A stretch of DNA of 64,000 nt from Embleya sp040605455. GTDB lineage: Bacteria > Actinomycetota > Actinomycetes > Streptomycetales > Streptomycetaceae. The DNA lies in contig NZ_JBEXCV010000011.1 in assembly GCF_040605455.1 (NCBI RefSeq), forward strand, positions 35,251-99,250, given 5' to 3'. Shown here one piece after another: positions 23,983 to 33,209 of this stretch; position 1 is the stretch's first letter; each line of letters begins with the position of its first letter. A program made the translations under genes and the position numbers. Below the pieces are notes generated by a model. That model was not told the origin of the DNA, made no database searches, and worked only from the letters and a program-made list of their open reading frames with translations.

Positions 23983-25215
23983 ATGACTAGCAGCTCTCCC
24001 GAGGCCGCCGCCGTGCCCGCCGTCGAACTGCCCACCGCCCCCGGTACCGACCCCGCTGCGGAGCCCGTGACCTGGGACGTCGTGGTGATCGGAGCGGGCC
24101 CCGCCGGGGCGTCCGCGGCTTTGGCCGCGGCGCGCGCGGGACGCCGGGTGCTGGTCGTGGACCGGGCCGAGCTGCCGCGCTACAAGACCTGCGGCGGCGG
24201 CATCATCGGCCCCTCCAAGAGTGCCCTTCCGCCCGGGTTCGAGCCGCCGGTCGAGGACTTGGTGCACGAGGTCGAGTTCACCCTGCGCGGCCGCCGTCGG
24301 CGGGTGCGCTCGGCCCGGACCACGTTGATCGGCCTGGTCGACCGGGCCCGCTTCGACGAGGCGCTGACCCGGGCGGCGGTGGCTGCGGGCGCGGTGCTGC
24401 GCGAGGGCGTCGCGGTCTCCCGGATCGCCGAGCGGGACGGCCTGGTGACGCTGACCCTGGCCGGCGGCGAACTGCTGCGGGCGCGCGCGGTGGTCGGCGC
24501 CGACGGCAGCGCGGGGCGCAGCTCGGCCCACGTCGGGGTCACCTTCGAGCAGGTCGACCTGGGCCTGGAGGCGGAGATTCCGGTCCCGCCGGAGGTCGCC
24601 GCGCACTGGCACGGCCGGATCCTGCTCGACTGGGGGCCGCTGCCGGGCTCGTACGGCTGGGTCTTCCCCAAGGGCGACACGTTGACCGTCGGCGTGATCT
24701 GTGCCCGGGGCGAGGGCGAGGCCACCCGCACCTACCTGCGCGACTTCATCGGCCGACTCGGCCTGGCCGGGTTCCGGCCGGCCGTCGAGTCGGGCCACCT
24801 GACCCGATGCCGCAAGGAGAGCGCGCCGCTCTCCCGCGGCCGGGTGCTGGTGGCCGGGGACGCGGCCGGGCTGCTGGAGCCCTGGACGCGCGAGGGCATC
24901 TCGTACGCGCTGCGCTCGGGCCGGCTGGCGGGGGAGCGGGCCGCGCTGGTGGCCGAGGTGGACACCGACGCCGAGGTGGACAAGATCGGCGCCGGCTATC
25001 ACGCGGACATCGATGCGGTGTTGGGCCGTGAGATGCGCGCCGGACGGCTCCTGCTCGGCGTGTTCGAGCGGCACCCCGGGATGTTGCACCACGCGGTGAG
25101 CACGCTGCCGCAGGGCTGGCGGGTGTTCCGCAAGGTGGTCCAGGGGCGGACCACGTTCGCCGATCTGCTGGAGCGGCCCGCCGCCCGGCGGGTGCTGGCG
25201 TTGACCGGGCACTGA
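23983..25215 (+). CDS. Geranylgeranyl reductase family FAD oxidoreductase
   Basis: The family reduces isoprenoid double bonds, for example in menaquinone or membrane lipids, or hydroxylates/oxidises other substrates. The 410-residue product has a 28-residue leader, then the FAD motif DVVVIGAGPAGASAALAAARAG, RYKTCGGGIIGPS (the CxGG block of the GGR family) and VVGADGSAGRSS. Near the C-terminus is GRVLVAGDAAGLLEPWTREGI, the second FAD contact (GDAAG). ATG 23983 has no strong site; the gene stands alone after the polyamine-binding gene. The substrate is unknown; MenJ-like or FixC-like roles are possible. Confidence 0.9.
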   Translation: MTSSSPEAAAVPAVELPTAPGTDPAAEPVTWDVVVIGAGPAGASAALAAARAGRRVLVVDRAELPRYKTCGGGIIGPSKSALPPGFEPPVEDLVHEVEFTLRGRRRRVRSARTTLIGLVDRARFDEALTRAAVAAGAVLREGVAVSRIAERDGLVTLTLAGGELLRARAVVGADGSAGRSSAHVGVTFEQVDLGLEAEIPVPPEVAAHWHGRILLDWGPLPGSYGWVFPKGDTLTVGVICARGEGEATRTYLRDFIGRLGLAGFRPAVESGHLTRCRKESAPLSRGRVLVAGDAAGLLEPWTREGISYALRSGRLAGERAALVAEVDTDAEVDKIGAGYHADIDAVLGREMRAGRLLLGVFERHPGMLHHAVSTLPQGWRVFRKVVQGRTTFADLLERPAARRVLALTGH

Positions 25216-25221
25216 CGACGT

Positions 25222-25265
25222 CGGACGGCCCCGGCCCCGCCGTACTCGGGGTCCGGGGCCGTCCG
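25222..25265. terminator. 13-bp hairpin between convergent genes
   Basis: Arms 25222-25234 and 25253-25265 pair perfectly with an 18-nt loop. Placed between the reductase (plus) and wall-protein (minus) ends, so probably bidirectional. Confidence 0.8.
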
Positions 25266-25325
25266 GTTCGGTGTGCTCATACGCTCACGGTCCGGTTACG
25301 GACCGGCGGTGGTCGTTTGCCGAAC

Positions 25326-26525
25326 TCAGTCCCGGTCCGGCTCGTCGTCGCCCTCGGCCGAACGGATCCGCCGCAGACGCGCGCCCTGGAACAGCGCGTT
25401 GCCCACCAGCATCAGGCCGAGCGCGCCGCCCGCGAGTGACAGCGTGTCGTCGTCGGAGCCGGTCTTGGGCAGCGAAGTCGGCGGCGTGGCCTGGTCGGTG
25501 CCGCCGGTGCTCCCGCCGCCGGTGGTGCCGCCCGTGGTTGTGCCACCCGTGCTGCCGCCGCTGGTCGTCGTGCCGCCGGTGGTTCCCCCGCCCGTCGAGC
25601 CGCCGCCGGTGGTGCCGCCCGGTACCGGCGTATCGACCGTGTAGCCGATGAACGACGGGTCGTTGTTGTTGGCCCTGTTGCTCAAGGTCAACGGCCCGGC
25701 CACACCCAGCACCACGGAGGTGTCCGTGGCGCCCTCGGGCACCACGAGCACGCAGAACGTGGAGATGTCCGCCTCCGGCGCGAGCGGAAGCCGCACCTCG
25801 GCCCGGGCCGCGCGCGGTTGTTGTACGGCCGGCAGATATTCCACCGCCGCCGACCAGCGCTTGGTCTCGTGCGGCCCGAGCGCACCCGGCGCGCACTTGA
25901 AGGTGGTTGTCCAGGCCGGTCCCGGTGCCTTGAGCGCGGGCGCCGCCGAACAACCGGGCACCGAGAGGATTCGGAGGGCGCCCGTGCTGCGGGCGTACAC
26001 GTCGCGGGCCGGCTGGGCCTGGTCGGTGTTGTTGGTGACGGTGAACGCGATCGAGCCCCGACCGTTGGCGTCGAAGCTGATCTGGGTCGACGTGGTGACA
26101 GCGAACGGCTTGGCCGTGGGTGGCACGGTCGGCGGCGCGGACGTGCCGGGTGGTGGTGTGCTCGGCCGCGTCGTGGTGGGCGGCGGCGTCGTCCCGGGCC
26201 CCGTCGTCGAGGGCCGCGTCGTGGTCGGTGGCGGCGTCGTCCCGGGCCCGGTCGTCGAGGGCCGCGTCGTGGTGGGTGGTGGCGTGCTGCTCGGCCCGTG
26301 CGTCGCGGTCGGCGGCTTCGTGGTGACCTCGCCCGTCGGACTGTGCGTGCCGGTGGGGCCTTGGGTGTGGGTGTGCCCGGCACCGGATGGATGCGCGGTT
26401 CCGTTTCCCTGGGTATCCGCGACGGCCAGGCCGGCGTTCAGGATCATTCCTATTCCGATCGGAACAGAAATTATCAAGGCCGCTCGCCTGACGTTTTCTG
26501 ATCGAAATTTTTTCGGGATGAACAT
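25326..26525 (-). CDS. Sortase-anchored cell-wall protein (LPKTG) with Thr/Pro-rich stalk
   Basis: The 399-residue product has a signal peptide (residues 1-36, RRAALIISVPIGIGMILNAGLAVA), then a Thr/Pro/His-rich stalk with 16-residue repeats to residue ~135. A globular domain of about 170 residues follows with two cysteine pairs (GCSAAP, FKCAPG and TFCVLV). A second Gly/Ser/Thr repeat (GGSTGG) comes next, and a sorting signal: LPKTG at 352-356, hydrophobic span and RLRRIR tail. It should be linked to peptidoglycan by a sortase, which is not in the window. GGGAGGGGG precedes ATG 26525. Divergent from a Ser/Thr kinase across 138 bp. The function of the globular domain is unknown. Confidence 0.9.
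   Translation of the reverse strand: MFIPKKFRSENVRRAALIISVPIGIGMILNAGLAVADTQGNGTAHPSGAGHTHTQGPTGTHSPTGEVTTKPPTATHGPSSTPPPTTTRPSTTGPGTTPPPTTTRPSTTGPGTTPPPTTTRPSTPPPGTSAPPTVPPTAKPFAVTTSTQISFDANGRGSIAFTVTNNTDQAQPARDVYARSTGALRILSVPGCSAAPALKAPGPAWTTTFKCAPGALGPHETKRWSAAVEYLPAVQQPRAARAEVRLPLAPEADISTFCVLVVPEGATDTSVVLGVAGPLTLSNRANNNDPSFIGYTVDTPVPGGTTGGGSTGGGTTGGTTTSGGSTGGTTTGGTTGGGSTGGTDQATPPTSLPKTGSDDDTLSLAGGALGLMLVGNALFQGARLRRIRSAEGDDEPDRD
26130..26330 (-). repeat. 48-bp tandem repeat coding for a Thr/Pro stalk
   Basis: About three copies of a 48-bp unit code for PPPTTTRPSTTGPGTT. The first two copies are nearly identical on the DNA level. A second low-complexity block coding for Gly-Ser-Thr lies at about 25500-25615. 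Such stalks extend surface proteins away from the membrane and are often glycosylated. Confidence 0.75.
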
Positions 26526-26663
26526 GCGGTATCCCCCTCCCGCTATGTGTGACGATTCGTTCTACCATGTCCGTCCTAAGCTTTCGCAGGGCCTTTCACA
26601 GGTAATCCCACGAGAGTGGCAATGGTCTGATCTTGAAAAACGGCGGGACCTGGGGGAAAGCCG

Positions 26664-28502
26664 ATGTCGGGCGGGCCTGGAGAGGGTTGGGCGGGTTTCG
26701 TGGTCGGAGCCCGATACGAGTTGTCGAGCGTGCTCGGCAGCGGCGGCATGGGCACCGTGTGGCGGGCCCGGGACCGGGTACTGGATCGACCCGTGGCGGC
26801 GAAGGTGGTCACCACCGGGTGGGGGCGCAGCGCGTCCCGGTCCTTTCGCGAACGCAGCCTGCGCGAGGCGCAGGCGACCGCGCGGATCAACCACCCGAAC
26901 GTCGTGCGTGTCTACGACTACGTCGAGGACGACGACCGGCTGTGGATCGTGATGGAACTGCTCGACGCCCGCTCGCTGGACACCATCCTGGAAGAGGACG
27001 GGCCGCTCACCCCGCACGCCGCCGCGGCGGTGGCCGTGCAGATCGCCCGCGCGCTCGGCGTCGTGCACGCGCACGGAGTCATCCATCGCGACGTCAAGCC
27101 GGGCAACGTGCTGATCGCCCGGGACGGACACGCCGTGCTGACCGACTTCGGCATCGCCGCGCTGGAGGGCGTGAGCGGACTGACCGGCACCGGGGCGATC
27201 CTGGGCTCGCCCGAGTTCATGGCACCCGAGCGGATCGAGAGCGAGCACCCCGGGCCCGCGTCCGACCTGTGGTCCCTGGGCGTCACGTTGTGCGCGGCGG
27301 TCACCGGCGCGTCGCCGTTCCGCCGCGCCACCCCGGTGGCCACGATGCACGCGATCGTGATCGCCGAGCCCGAGGTGCCCGAGGAGATCGGTCCGCTGAA
27401 ACCGCTCATCCGCGATCTGTTCCGGCGCGACCCGGCGCGGCGCCCGGACTCGGCCGAGGTGGAGGCGCGACTGGACGCGCTGCTCACGGCCGAGGGCCGC
27501 CGGCACGCGGGCGAGGTGACCCGGCCGATCCCGCCCACCGCGCTCGGCCGGGTGCTCGAGCGCGGGCCGGCCGAGCGCGGTCCCGACGAGCGGGAGCCGG
27601 ACGAGGCCGACGACGATGTGACGCTGGTGCCGACCGCGCACCCGCAGCCGCCGCTGCGCGACCTGCTCCCGCCCGCCCGGATCGCCCCCGACGACGGCAC
27701 TCCGCTCGACCCGTTCCCGCGGGTGCCCGCGGCACCGTCGCCGGAGCAACGGCCGAACACCCCGGCCGGCCCCGCGCACTCGCCGACCTTCCCGATGCCG
27801 ACCCGCACCCGCCGGCCGCCCCGCTCGCGCCGCCGGCTCCTGGCGGTGCTGCTGCCTCTCGTCACGCTCCTGGTGGCCGGCGCCATCGTGGCGGCGTTGC
27901 TGCTCGCGAACGGCGGTGGCAAGTCCGGCGGGGACGGTGGCAAGAGCGGGAGCAGTTCCGGCGCATTGCCGCCGACGACCTCCCACACGGCCGGCGCGCC
28001 CGCGGCCGACCCGGTCGCGGGTCTCGCGCCCTACCCGAGTACGACCCCGGGCGCCGCACCGATCCCGGTCCGCGTGGCGGACGAGAACACCTTCACCTGG
28101 CAGATCCCGCAGGGATGGACCCGCAAGGAGCAGGACCAGAGCGTGGTCTACAGCGATCCGGCCGGTGCCGGGGTGTTGACCGGGCGAACCGCTTTCCAAC
28201 AGACCACGGATTTGTTGGAGCAGTGGCGCGACGACGAACAGAACGCTTCGAAAGTCTTTCGCGACTATCACAAGGTGGTCTTCGCGGAACGTGCCATTCA
28301 CGGCCGAAGGGGCGTGGTCTGGGAATACACCTGGACCGAGTCCGGCATTGCCCGGCGCGCCATACTGGCCGCAGTGATCGTCGATGGCATCTACATCGAG
28401 GTGGATGTATTCGGCACCGAGCAGAATTGGGCCCGGGACGCGGGCCTGCACGCGCTCGCGGTGAGCGCCTTCACCCTCGCGGGCGGCCGTCCCGCCGCCT
28501 GA
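26664..28502 (+). CDS. Transmembrane Ser/Thr protein kinase (PknB-type) with extracellular domain
   Basis: The 612-residue eukaryotic-like kinase senses a signal outside and phosphorylates proteins inside. The glycine loop is GSGGMG (25-30), the ATP lysine AAK47, the catalytic loop HRDVKPGN (141-148) and DFG 161-163. APERIESEHPGPASDLWSLG follows. The Pro/Asp-rich juxtamembrane region (about 285-385) leads to one span (about 392-413). A Gly/Lys/Ser linker and an extracellular domain of about 130 residues (from TFTWQIPQGWTRKE) follow. There is no PASTA repeat. It is divergent from a wall-anchored protein, which suggests but does not prove a shared envelope task. The ligand is unknown. Confidence 0.93.
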   Translation: MSGGPGEGWAGFVVGARYELSSVLGSGGMGTVWRARDRVLDRPVAAKVVTTGWGRSASRSFRERSLREAQATARINHPNVVRVYDYVEDDDRLWIVMELLDARSLDTILEEDGPLTPHAAAAVAVQIARALGVVHAHGVIHRDVKPGNVLIARDGHAVLTDFGIAALEGVSGLTGTGAILGSPEFMAPERIESEHPGPASDLWSLGVTLCAAVTGASPFRRATPVATMHAIVIAEPEVPEEIGPLKPLIRDLFRRDPARRPDSAEVEARLDALLTAEGRRHAGEVTRPIPPTALGRVLERGPAERGPDEREPDEADDDVTLVPTAHPQPPLRDLLPPARIAPDDGTPLDPFPRVPAAPSPEQRPNTPAGPAHSPTFPMPTRTRRPPRSRRRLLAVLLPLVTLLVAGAIVAALLLANGGGKSGGDGGKSGSSSGALPPTTSHTAGAPAADPVAGLAPYPSTTPGAAPIPVRVADENTFTWQIPQGWTRKEQDQSVVYSDPAGAGVLTGRTAFQQTTDLLEQWRDDEQNASKVFRDYHKVVFAERAIHGRRGVVWEYTWTESGIARRAILAAVIVDGIYIEVDVFGTEQNWARDAGLHALAVSAFTLAGGRPAA

Positions 28503-28514
28503 GTACGAAGCCCG

Positions 28515-28543
28515 GGCGCCGCCGCGCTCAGCGGCGGAGCGCC
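28515..28543. terminator. Hairpin between convergent kinase and PucR genes
   Basis: GGCGCCGCCGC (28515-28525) pairs with GCGGCGG and AGCGCC downstream (28531-28543) with one bulge. It overlaps the last codons of the PucR gene. It may end both transcripts. Confidence 0.45.
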
Positions 28544-30141
28544 TCCAGGCCGAGCAGCGCCACGTGCAGCGACAGACAACTCTCCACCTGGTCCAGATCG
28601 ACGCCCAGGATCCGCTCGATCCGGTGCAGCCGCTCGTAGAAGGACGGGCGGGACAGGTGCGCGGCGTCGGCCGCCGCGGACTTGTTCCGGCCGTGGTCCA
28701 GATAGACCTGGAGCATCGCGATCAACTGGGTGCCCTGCTGCGCGTCGTAGGCGAGCAGCGGGCCGAGCTCGCGCTCGACGTAGGTCTGCAACCGCGCGTC
28801 GTCGCGCAGCAGGTGCAGCAGCCCGCGCAGCCGCACGTCGGGCAGCCGGTAGAAGGCGGCCTTGCCGCCCTGGTGCAGCGCGGCGTCCGCGACCTGGGTG
28901 GCCTCCAGGAGCGAGCGGCGGGCATCGCGCACCGCGCCCACAGAGGAGCCGACCGCTACCACGATGTCGTCCGCGAGGTCCGGGGCGAGGCGGCGGATGG
29001 CGGCGGAGAAGCCCTCCAGCGCGCCGTCCTCGGTGTCCTGCGAGGCGAGCGCGACGAGCAGCCCGACGTTCTCGTCGTCCAGCCCGCCGACCAGCGCGGC
29101 CAGTCGGCGCTCGCGGACCGCCGCGGCGGCGATCTCGGTGAAGTCGCGCAGCCGGGCCTGCGATTCCAGTGCGGCCGGGGTCACGCTGCGGCGCAGCCGC
29201 AGCACCACGCCGACCAGGCGCCGACCCTCCAACGGGACACCGAGCGCGCGGGCCCGCAGGGTCACCTCGGCCACCGTGTAGGAGTGGGTCAGGATCCCGG
29301 ACAGCAGCGTGCGGTGGGTCTGCCGCTCCAGGCTCTCCCGGTCGCGCACCACCAGTCGGTTCAGCGCGAGCGTGGACGCGGCCCGCTCCAGGAGCATGGT
29401 CTGCTGCGCGGGCGGCGGCGTGCCGTCGCCGACCAGCACCAGTCGGCCCCAGTCGTGGCCGCGTGCGCCCACCGTGGTCACCAGCCATCCGGTGCGCTCG
29501 TCGAAGGCGGTCCGAGTGGACAGCCGCAGCTGCCGGGAGCGGTCCTCCCAGTTCTCCAGCAGGGTCTCCGCGACTATGCCGGCCGCGTCGTAGGCGAGCA
29601 CCTGATGTGCCAGGTTCTCCAGGATCACCGGACGCCCGGCCATCCGGGACGCCTGCCGGACGATCTCGGCGGGTTCGGCGCCCTCGACCGCAAGCTCGTT
29701 GAACGCCTGGTGCACCGCCTCGGAGGCCTGCAACTCGGCCAACTGGGCGTCGATGATCAGCCCGTGCACGGCCTCGGTGATGCCGATGAACCGGGTCTCG
29801 TTGCGCAGCGTGATCACCGGCAGACCGACCTGCTCGGCCGCCGCGACCAGCGCGCGCGGCAGTTGCTCGGTGTAGCGCCGGCCCAGTTCGACCACGAGTC
29901 CGGCCGCGTCCACGTCGGCGAGATCACGGATGTAGCGTTGCAGGCCCTCGCGCTCCTCGGGGAGCGCGATGCCGGTGGCCATCACCAATTCGCCACCCTT
30001 GAGCAGCCGGGTCACATCCGGCAGCTCGCTGATGTGCACCCAGCGCACCGGCCGGGCCAGGCCGCGTTCACCCGCGACCACCTGCGGGCGGCCGCGCTGG
30101 ACGATGTCGAGGGCCAGTACTTCGGCGACCGTGGGGAACAT
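28528..30141 (-). CDS. PucR family transcriptional regulator (first copy)
   Basis: The 537-residue regulator has the N-terminal PucR/PurC-like domain (MFPTVAEVLALDIVQRGRPQVVAG, then RWVHISELPDVTRLLKGGELVMATGIAL, the conserved signature). The central GGDEF-like CdaR region follows, and the C-terminal helix-turn-helix is HGRNKSAAADAAHLSRPSFYERLHRIERILGVDL. PucR proteins control nitrogen or purine catabolism, often from a divergent position. Here it faces the aldehyde dehydrogenase-potABC-oxidase operon, so that operon is the likely target. GGAGG is 9 nt before ATG 30141. Earlier in-frame starts exist but lack a good site. Confidence 0.93.
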   Translation of the reverse strand: MFPTVAEVLALDIVQRGRPQVVAGERGLARPVRWVHISELPDVTRLLKGGELVMATGIALPEEREGLQRYIRDLADVDAAGLVVELGRRYTEQLPRALVAAAEQVGLPVITLRNETRFIGITEAVHGLIIDAQLAELQASEAVHQAFNELAVEGAEPAEIVRQASRMAGRPVILENLAHQVLAYDAAGIVAETLLENWEDRSRQLRLSTRTAFDERTGWLVTTVGARGHDWGRLVLVGDGTPPPAQQTMLLERAASTLALNRLVVRDRESLERQTHRTLLSGILTHSYTVAEVTLRARALGVPLEGRRLVGVVLRLRRSVTPAALESQARLRDFTEIAAAAVRERRLAALVGGLDDENVGLLVALASQDTEDGALEGFSAAIRRLAPDLADDIVVAVGSSVGAVRDARRSLLEATQVADAALHQGGKAAFYRLPDVRLRGLLHLLRDDARLQTYVERELGPLLAYDAQQGTQLIAMLQVYLDHGRNKSAAADAAHLSRPSFYERLHRIERILGVDLDQVESCLSLHVALLGLEALRR

Positions 30142-30460
30142 CCGAAAACCTCCGCGAGCTGACAACGACCCGACCGTGACGGCGGTTGGTTCCCGAAGGA
30201 AGCGGGAATTCGCGAGCAATCTGTAAAAGGCTCGGCGGGCGACACTTCCATGGTGACAGGTGGCTGTCCGGTTCGACCCACGACCCCGGGGTTCGGGCGG
30301 GCGATTGGCGACCTGTAAAGCCCACACCGCCCTACCTGTCGATGTGCCTGTTGCGGCACCCCGTGTCGAAACGGCATCGTCCTACGCTGACGCGGCTCAC
30401 GCGCATAACCACCGCACGCAGCCCCCGTCGGCTCATCGAAAACCCCCTTGGAGGGCTCCC
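30142..30460. promoter_or_regulatory. Divergent promoter between PucR and aldehyde dehydrogenase, with palindrome
   Basis: A 319-bp region with no gene. TTCCCG-N7-CGGGAA lies at 30190-30208, a perfect inverted repeat about 50 bp before the PucR start and a candidate PucR site. CTGTAAA occurs twice (30220s and 30315 area). The remaining part carries the aldehyde dehydrogenase leader with TTGGAGGG as ribosome binding site. Confidence 0.45.
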
Positions 30461-31963
30461 ATGCCTGTGCAGGACTTCGGCAAAGGTCATCAGTTCGTCG
30501 GGGGACAACTGCGGCAGGGCTCGTCCGGAGAGACCTTCGACGTCACCAACCCGGCGACCGGCGAGAAGGTCGAGACGCTCACCCTCGCGGGCACCGCGGA
30601 CGTGGACGCGGCGGTAGCCGCCGCCAAGGGCGCCTTCCCGCAGTGGTCGCAGGCGACCCCGGGTGAGCGGGCGACCGCGCTGAACCGGCTGTCGGTGCTG
30701 CTGGAGGAGCGGGCCGAGGAGTTCGCCCGGGTCGAGACCGCGCAGGCGGGCAAGCCGATCCGGCTCACCACCGAGTTCGACGTGCCGGGCACGATCGACA
30801 ACACCGCGTTCTTCGCGGGCGCGGCCCGCAACCTGGAGGGCAAGGCGGCCGGCGAGTACTCGGCCGGCTCCACCTCGATGGTGCGCCGCGAGGCGATCGG
30901 CGTGGTCGGCTCGATCGCGCCGTGGAACTATCCGCTCCAGATGGCCGCGTGGAAGATCCTTCCGGCGATCGCCGCGGGCAACACCATCGTGCTCAAGCCG
31001 GCCGAGATCACCCCGCTGACCTCGCTGATGTTCGCCCAGGCGTGTGTCGACGCGGGCATCCCCGACGGCGTGGTCAACGTGGTCACCGGCAAGGGCCGCA
31101 CCGTCGGCGAATACCTGATGGGCCACGCGGACGTGTCGATGGTTTCGTTCACCGGCTCCACCGGGGTCGGCAAGCGGGTCGGCGAGGTGGCGCTGCAGAC
31201 CGTCAAGCGACTGCACCTCGAACTCGGCGGCAAGGCCCCGTTCGTGGTCTTCGACGACGCCGACCTCGACGCCGCGATCAACGGCGCGGTCGCCGCCTCG
31301 CTGATCAACTCGGGCCAGGACTGCACCGCCGCGACCCGCGCCTACGTGCAGCGCCCGCTCTACGACGCGTTCGTGGCGGGCGTCGCGGAACTGTACGAGA
31401 GCGTGCGCCTGGGCGACACGATGGACCCCTCGACCGACCTCGGCCCGCTCGTCTCGCACCGCCAGCAGGAATCGGTGGCCGGCTTCGTCGAGCGCGCCCG
31501 CGGCTACGGCGCGACCATCGTGACCGGCGGCGAGATCCCCGGCGGCGAGTTGGCCAAGGGCGCGTTCTACCGCCCGACGCTGGTCACCGGTGTGGCCCAG
31601 GACAGCGAGATCGTGCAGGACGAGATCTTCGGCCCGGTCCTGGTCGTGCTGCCCTTCGACAGCGACGAGGAAGGCATCCGGCTCGCCAACGACACCCCGT
31701 ACGGCCTGGCCGCCTCCGCCTGGACGCGGGACATCTTCCGCTCGCTGCGCGCGACCCGGGAGATCCAGGCCGGCTGCGTGTGGGTCAACGACCACATCCC
31801 GATCATCAGCGACATGCCGCACGGCGGCTACAAGGCCTCCGGCTTCGGCAAGGACATGTCGCAGTACTCCTTCGACGAGTACACCCAGGTCAAGCACGTG
31901 ATGTACGACGGCACGGGAATCGCCCGCAAGGACTGGCACCGGACGATCTTCGGAGATCGTTAA
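30461..31963 (+). CDS. Aminobutyraldehyde/betaine-aldehyde-type dehydrogenase (NAD+), second copy
   Basis: The 500-residue ALDH is the first gene of a unit with potABC. Marks are APWNYPLQMAAWKILPAIAAGNTIVLKPAE, FTGSTGVGKRV, the general-base Glu in LELGGKAPFVVF and the catalytic Cys in NSGQDCTAATRAYV. IFGPVLVV and PHGGYKASGFGKDMS end the enzyme. Its NSGQDCTAATR block is like that of the copy at 20.8 kb, which suggests the same substrate class, aminoaldehydes from polyamines. TTGGAGGG precedes the ATG at 30461. A 14-bp hairpin lies between it and potA, so expression downstream may be reduced. Confidence 0.92.
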   Translation: MPVQDFGKGHQFVGGQLRQGSSGETFDVTNPATGEKVETLTLAGTADVDAAVAAAKGAFPQWSQATPGERATALNRLSVLLEERAEEFARVETAQAGKPIRLTTEFDVPGTIDNTAFFAGAARNLEGKAAGEYSAGSTSMVRREAIGVVGSIAPWNYPLQMAAWKILPAIAAGNTIVLKPAEITPLTSLMFAQACVDAGIPDGVVNVVTGKGRTVGEYLMGHADVSMVSFTGSTGVGKRVGEVALQTVKRLHLELGGKAPFVVFDDADLDAAINGAVAASLINSGQDCTAATRAYVQRPLYDAFVAGVAELYESVRLGDTMDPSTDLGPLVSHRQQESVAGFVERARGYGATIVTGGEIPGGELAKGAFYRPTLVTGVAQDSEIVQDEIFGPVLVVLPFDSDEEGIRLANDTPYGLAASAWTRDIFRSLRATREIQAGCVWVNDHIPIISDMPHGGYKASGFGKDMSQYSFDEYTQVKHVMYDGTGIARKDWHRTIFGDR

Positions 31964-31977
31964 GCACCCCATCGAAC

Positions 31978-32009
31978 GGGCGGCCGAGAGCGCGAGCTCT
32001 CGGCCGCCC
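31978..32009 (+). terminator. 14-bp hairpin between aldehyde dehydrogenase and potA
   Basis: Arms 31978-31991 and 31996-32009 are perfectly complementary with a GCGA tetraloop, a stable class. TTGCGG follows without a T-tract. It may partly terminate or protect the upstream mRNA. Confidence 0.65.
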
Positions 32010-32057
32010 TTGCGGCCGGCGAGCGGGTTCGGGGCCCGCGGCGCGGCGAGAGGAATC

Positions 32058-33209
32058 ATGACTGAGCAGCAGCGGGCCGGCGCCTCCGGCGACGTCTCCT
32101 TGGCGGGCCTGAGCAAGCACTACGGCGACTTCACGGCCGTCCGACCCATGGACCTGACGATCCCCGCGGGATCGTTCTTCGCCCTCCTCGGTGCCTCGGG
32201 CTGCGGCAAGACCACGACGCTGCGGATGATCGCCGGACTGGAGCAGCCCTCGACCGGCAGCATCCGCATCGGCGACCGCGACGTCACGGCCCTTCCGCCG
32301 TACAAGCGCCCGGTGAACACGGTGTTCCAGAACTACGCGCTCTTCCCGCACCTGAGCGTGGCCGACAACGTCGGCTTCGGCCTCAAGCGGCGCGGCATCA
32401 AGGACACCCGGCAGCAGGTCGAGGACATGCTCGACCTGGTCGAGCTCGGGCACCTGGCCAAGCGCAAGCCGACCCAGCTCTCCGGCGGTCAGCAGCAGCG
32501 GGTCGCGGTGGCCCGGGCGCTGATCAACACGCCGCAGGTGCTGCTCCTGGACGAGCCGCTGGGCGCGCTCGACCTCAAGCTGCGCCGGCAGATGCAGCTC
32601 GAACTCAAGCGCATCCAGACCGACGTGGGCATCACGTTCGTGCACGTGACGCACGACCAGGAAGAGGCCATGACGATGGCCGACACGATCGCCGTGATGA
32701 ACGGCGGCCGAATAGAGCAACTCGGCTCCCCGGTCGAGCTGTACGAGGCGCCGCGCACCACGTTCGTGGCCAACTTCCTGGGCCAGTCCAACCTGGTCGA
32801 GGCCAAGGTGACCGGGCGCGCCGACGGCGATCTGCTGCTGGACGCGCAGGGCAACCGGCTGGCGCTGCCCGCCGCCCGCTCGGCCGCCGACGGCGATCGC
32901 ATCGTGATGGGCATCCGACCGGAGAAGATCACCATCGCCTACGCGGCGGACGCGAAGGTCGCGGACAACCGCAACCGCCTCGACGGCGGTGTGATCGTGG
33001 ACGCGGCGTTCATCGGCGTCTCCACGCAGTACGTGGTGCGGATGCCGTGGGGTCAGGAGTTCACCGTGTTCGAACAGAACATGGAGCGCGACCCGCGTCT
33101 GGTGCCCGGGGCGACGGTGATCCTGCACTGGAACCCGGAGCACGGCTTCGGCCTGGAGTCGGGCGACCTGACCGCGGGCATCGCCGAGGCGAGCGAGGAC
33201 GCCGCGTGA
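32058..33209 (+). CDS. potA: Spermidine/putrescine ABC transporter ATP-binding protein
   Basis: Powers polyamine import. The 383-residue product has Walker A GASGCGKTTTLRMIAGLE, Q-loop FQNYALFPHLSV, signature LSGGQQQRVAVARAL, Walker B VLLLDEPLGALD and H-loop VTHDQEEAMTMAD. A C-terminal TOBE domain (from about residue 245, with MGIRPEKITIA) is typical for PotA. GAGAGGAA lies just before ATG 32058. The stop overlaps the potB start (GTGA). Confidence 0.95.
   Translation: MTEQQRAGASGDVSLAGLSKHYGDFTAVRPMDLTIPAGSFFALLGASGCGKTTTLRMIAGLEQPSTGSIRIGDRDVTALPPYKRPVNTVFQNYALFPHLSVADNVGFGLKRRGIKDTRQQVEDMLDLVELGHLAKRKPTQLSGGQQQRVAVARALINTPQVLLLDEPLGALDLKLRRQMQLELKRIQTDVGITFVHVTHDQEEAMTMADTIAVMNGGRIEQLGSPVELYEAPRTTFVANFLGQSNLVEAKVTGRADGDLLLDAQGNRLALPAARSAADGDRIVMGIRPEKITIAYAADAKVADNRNRLDGGVIVDAAFIGVSTQYVVRMPWGQEFTVFEQNMERDPRLVPGATVILHWNPEHGFGLESGDLTAGIAEASEDAA

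Noticed and set aside
25490..26330. Repeats in the wall-protein gene considered as CRISPR or satellite DNA
   Set aside because: The repeats stay in frame and encode Thr/Pro and Gly/Ser stalks; there are no spacers of unique sequence.
30332..32116. 594-codon minus-strand frame opposite the second aldehyde dehydrogenase
   Set aside because: Same reason: repetitive Arg/Val/Gly/Asp text, antisense to a complete enzyme.
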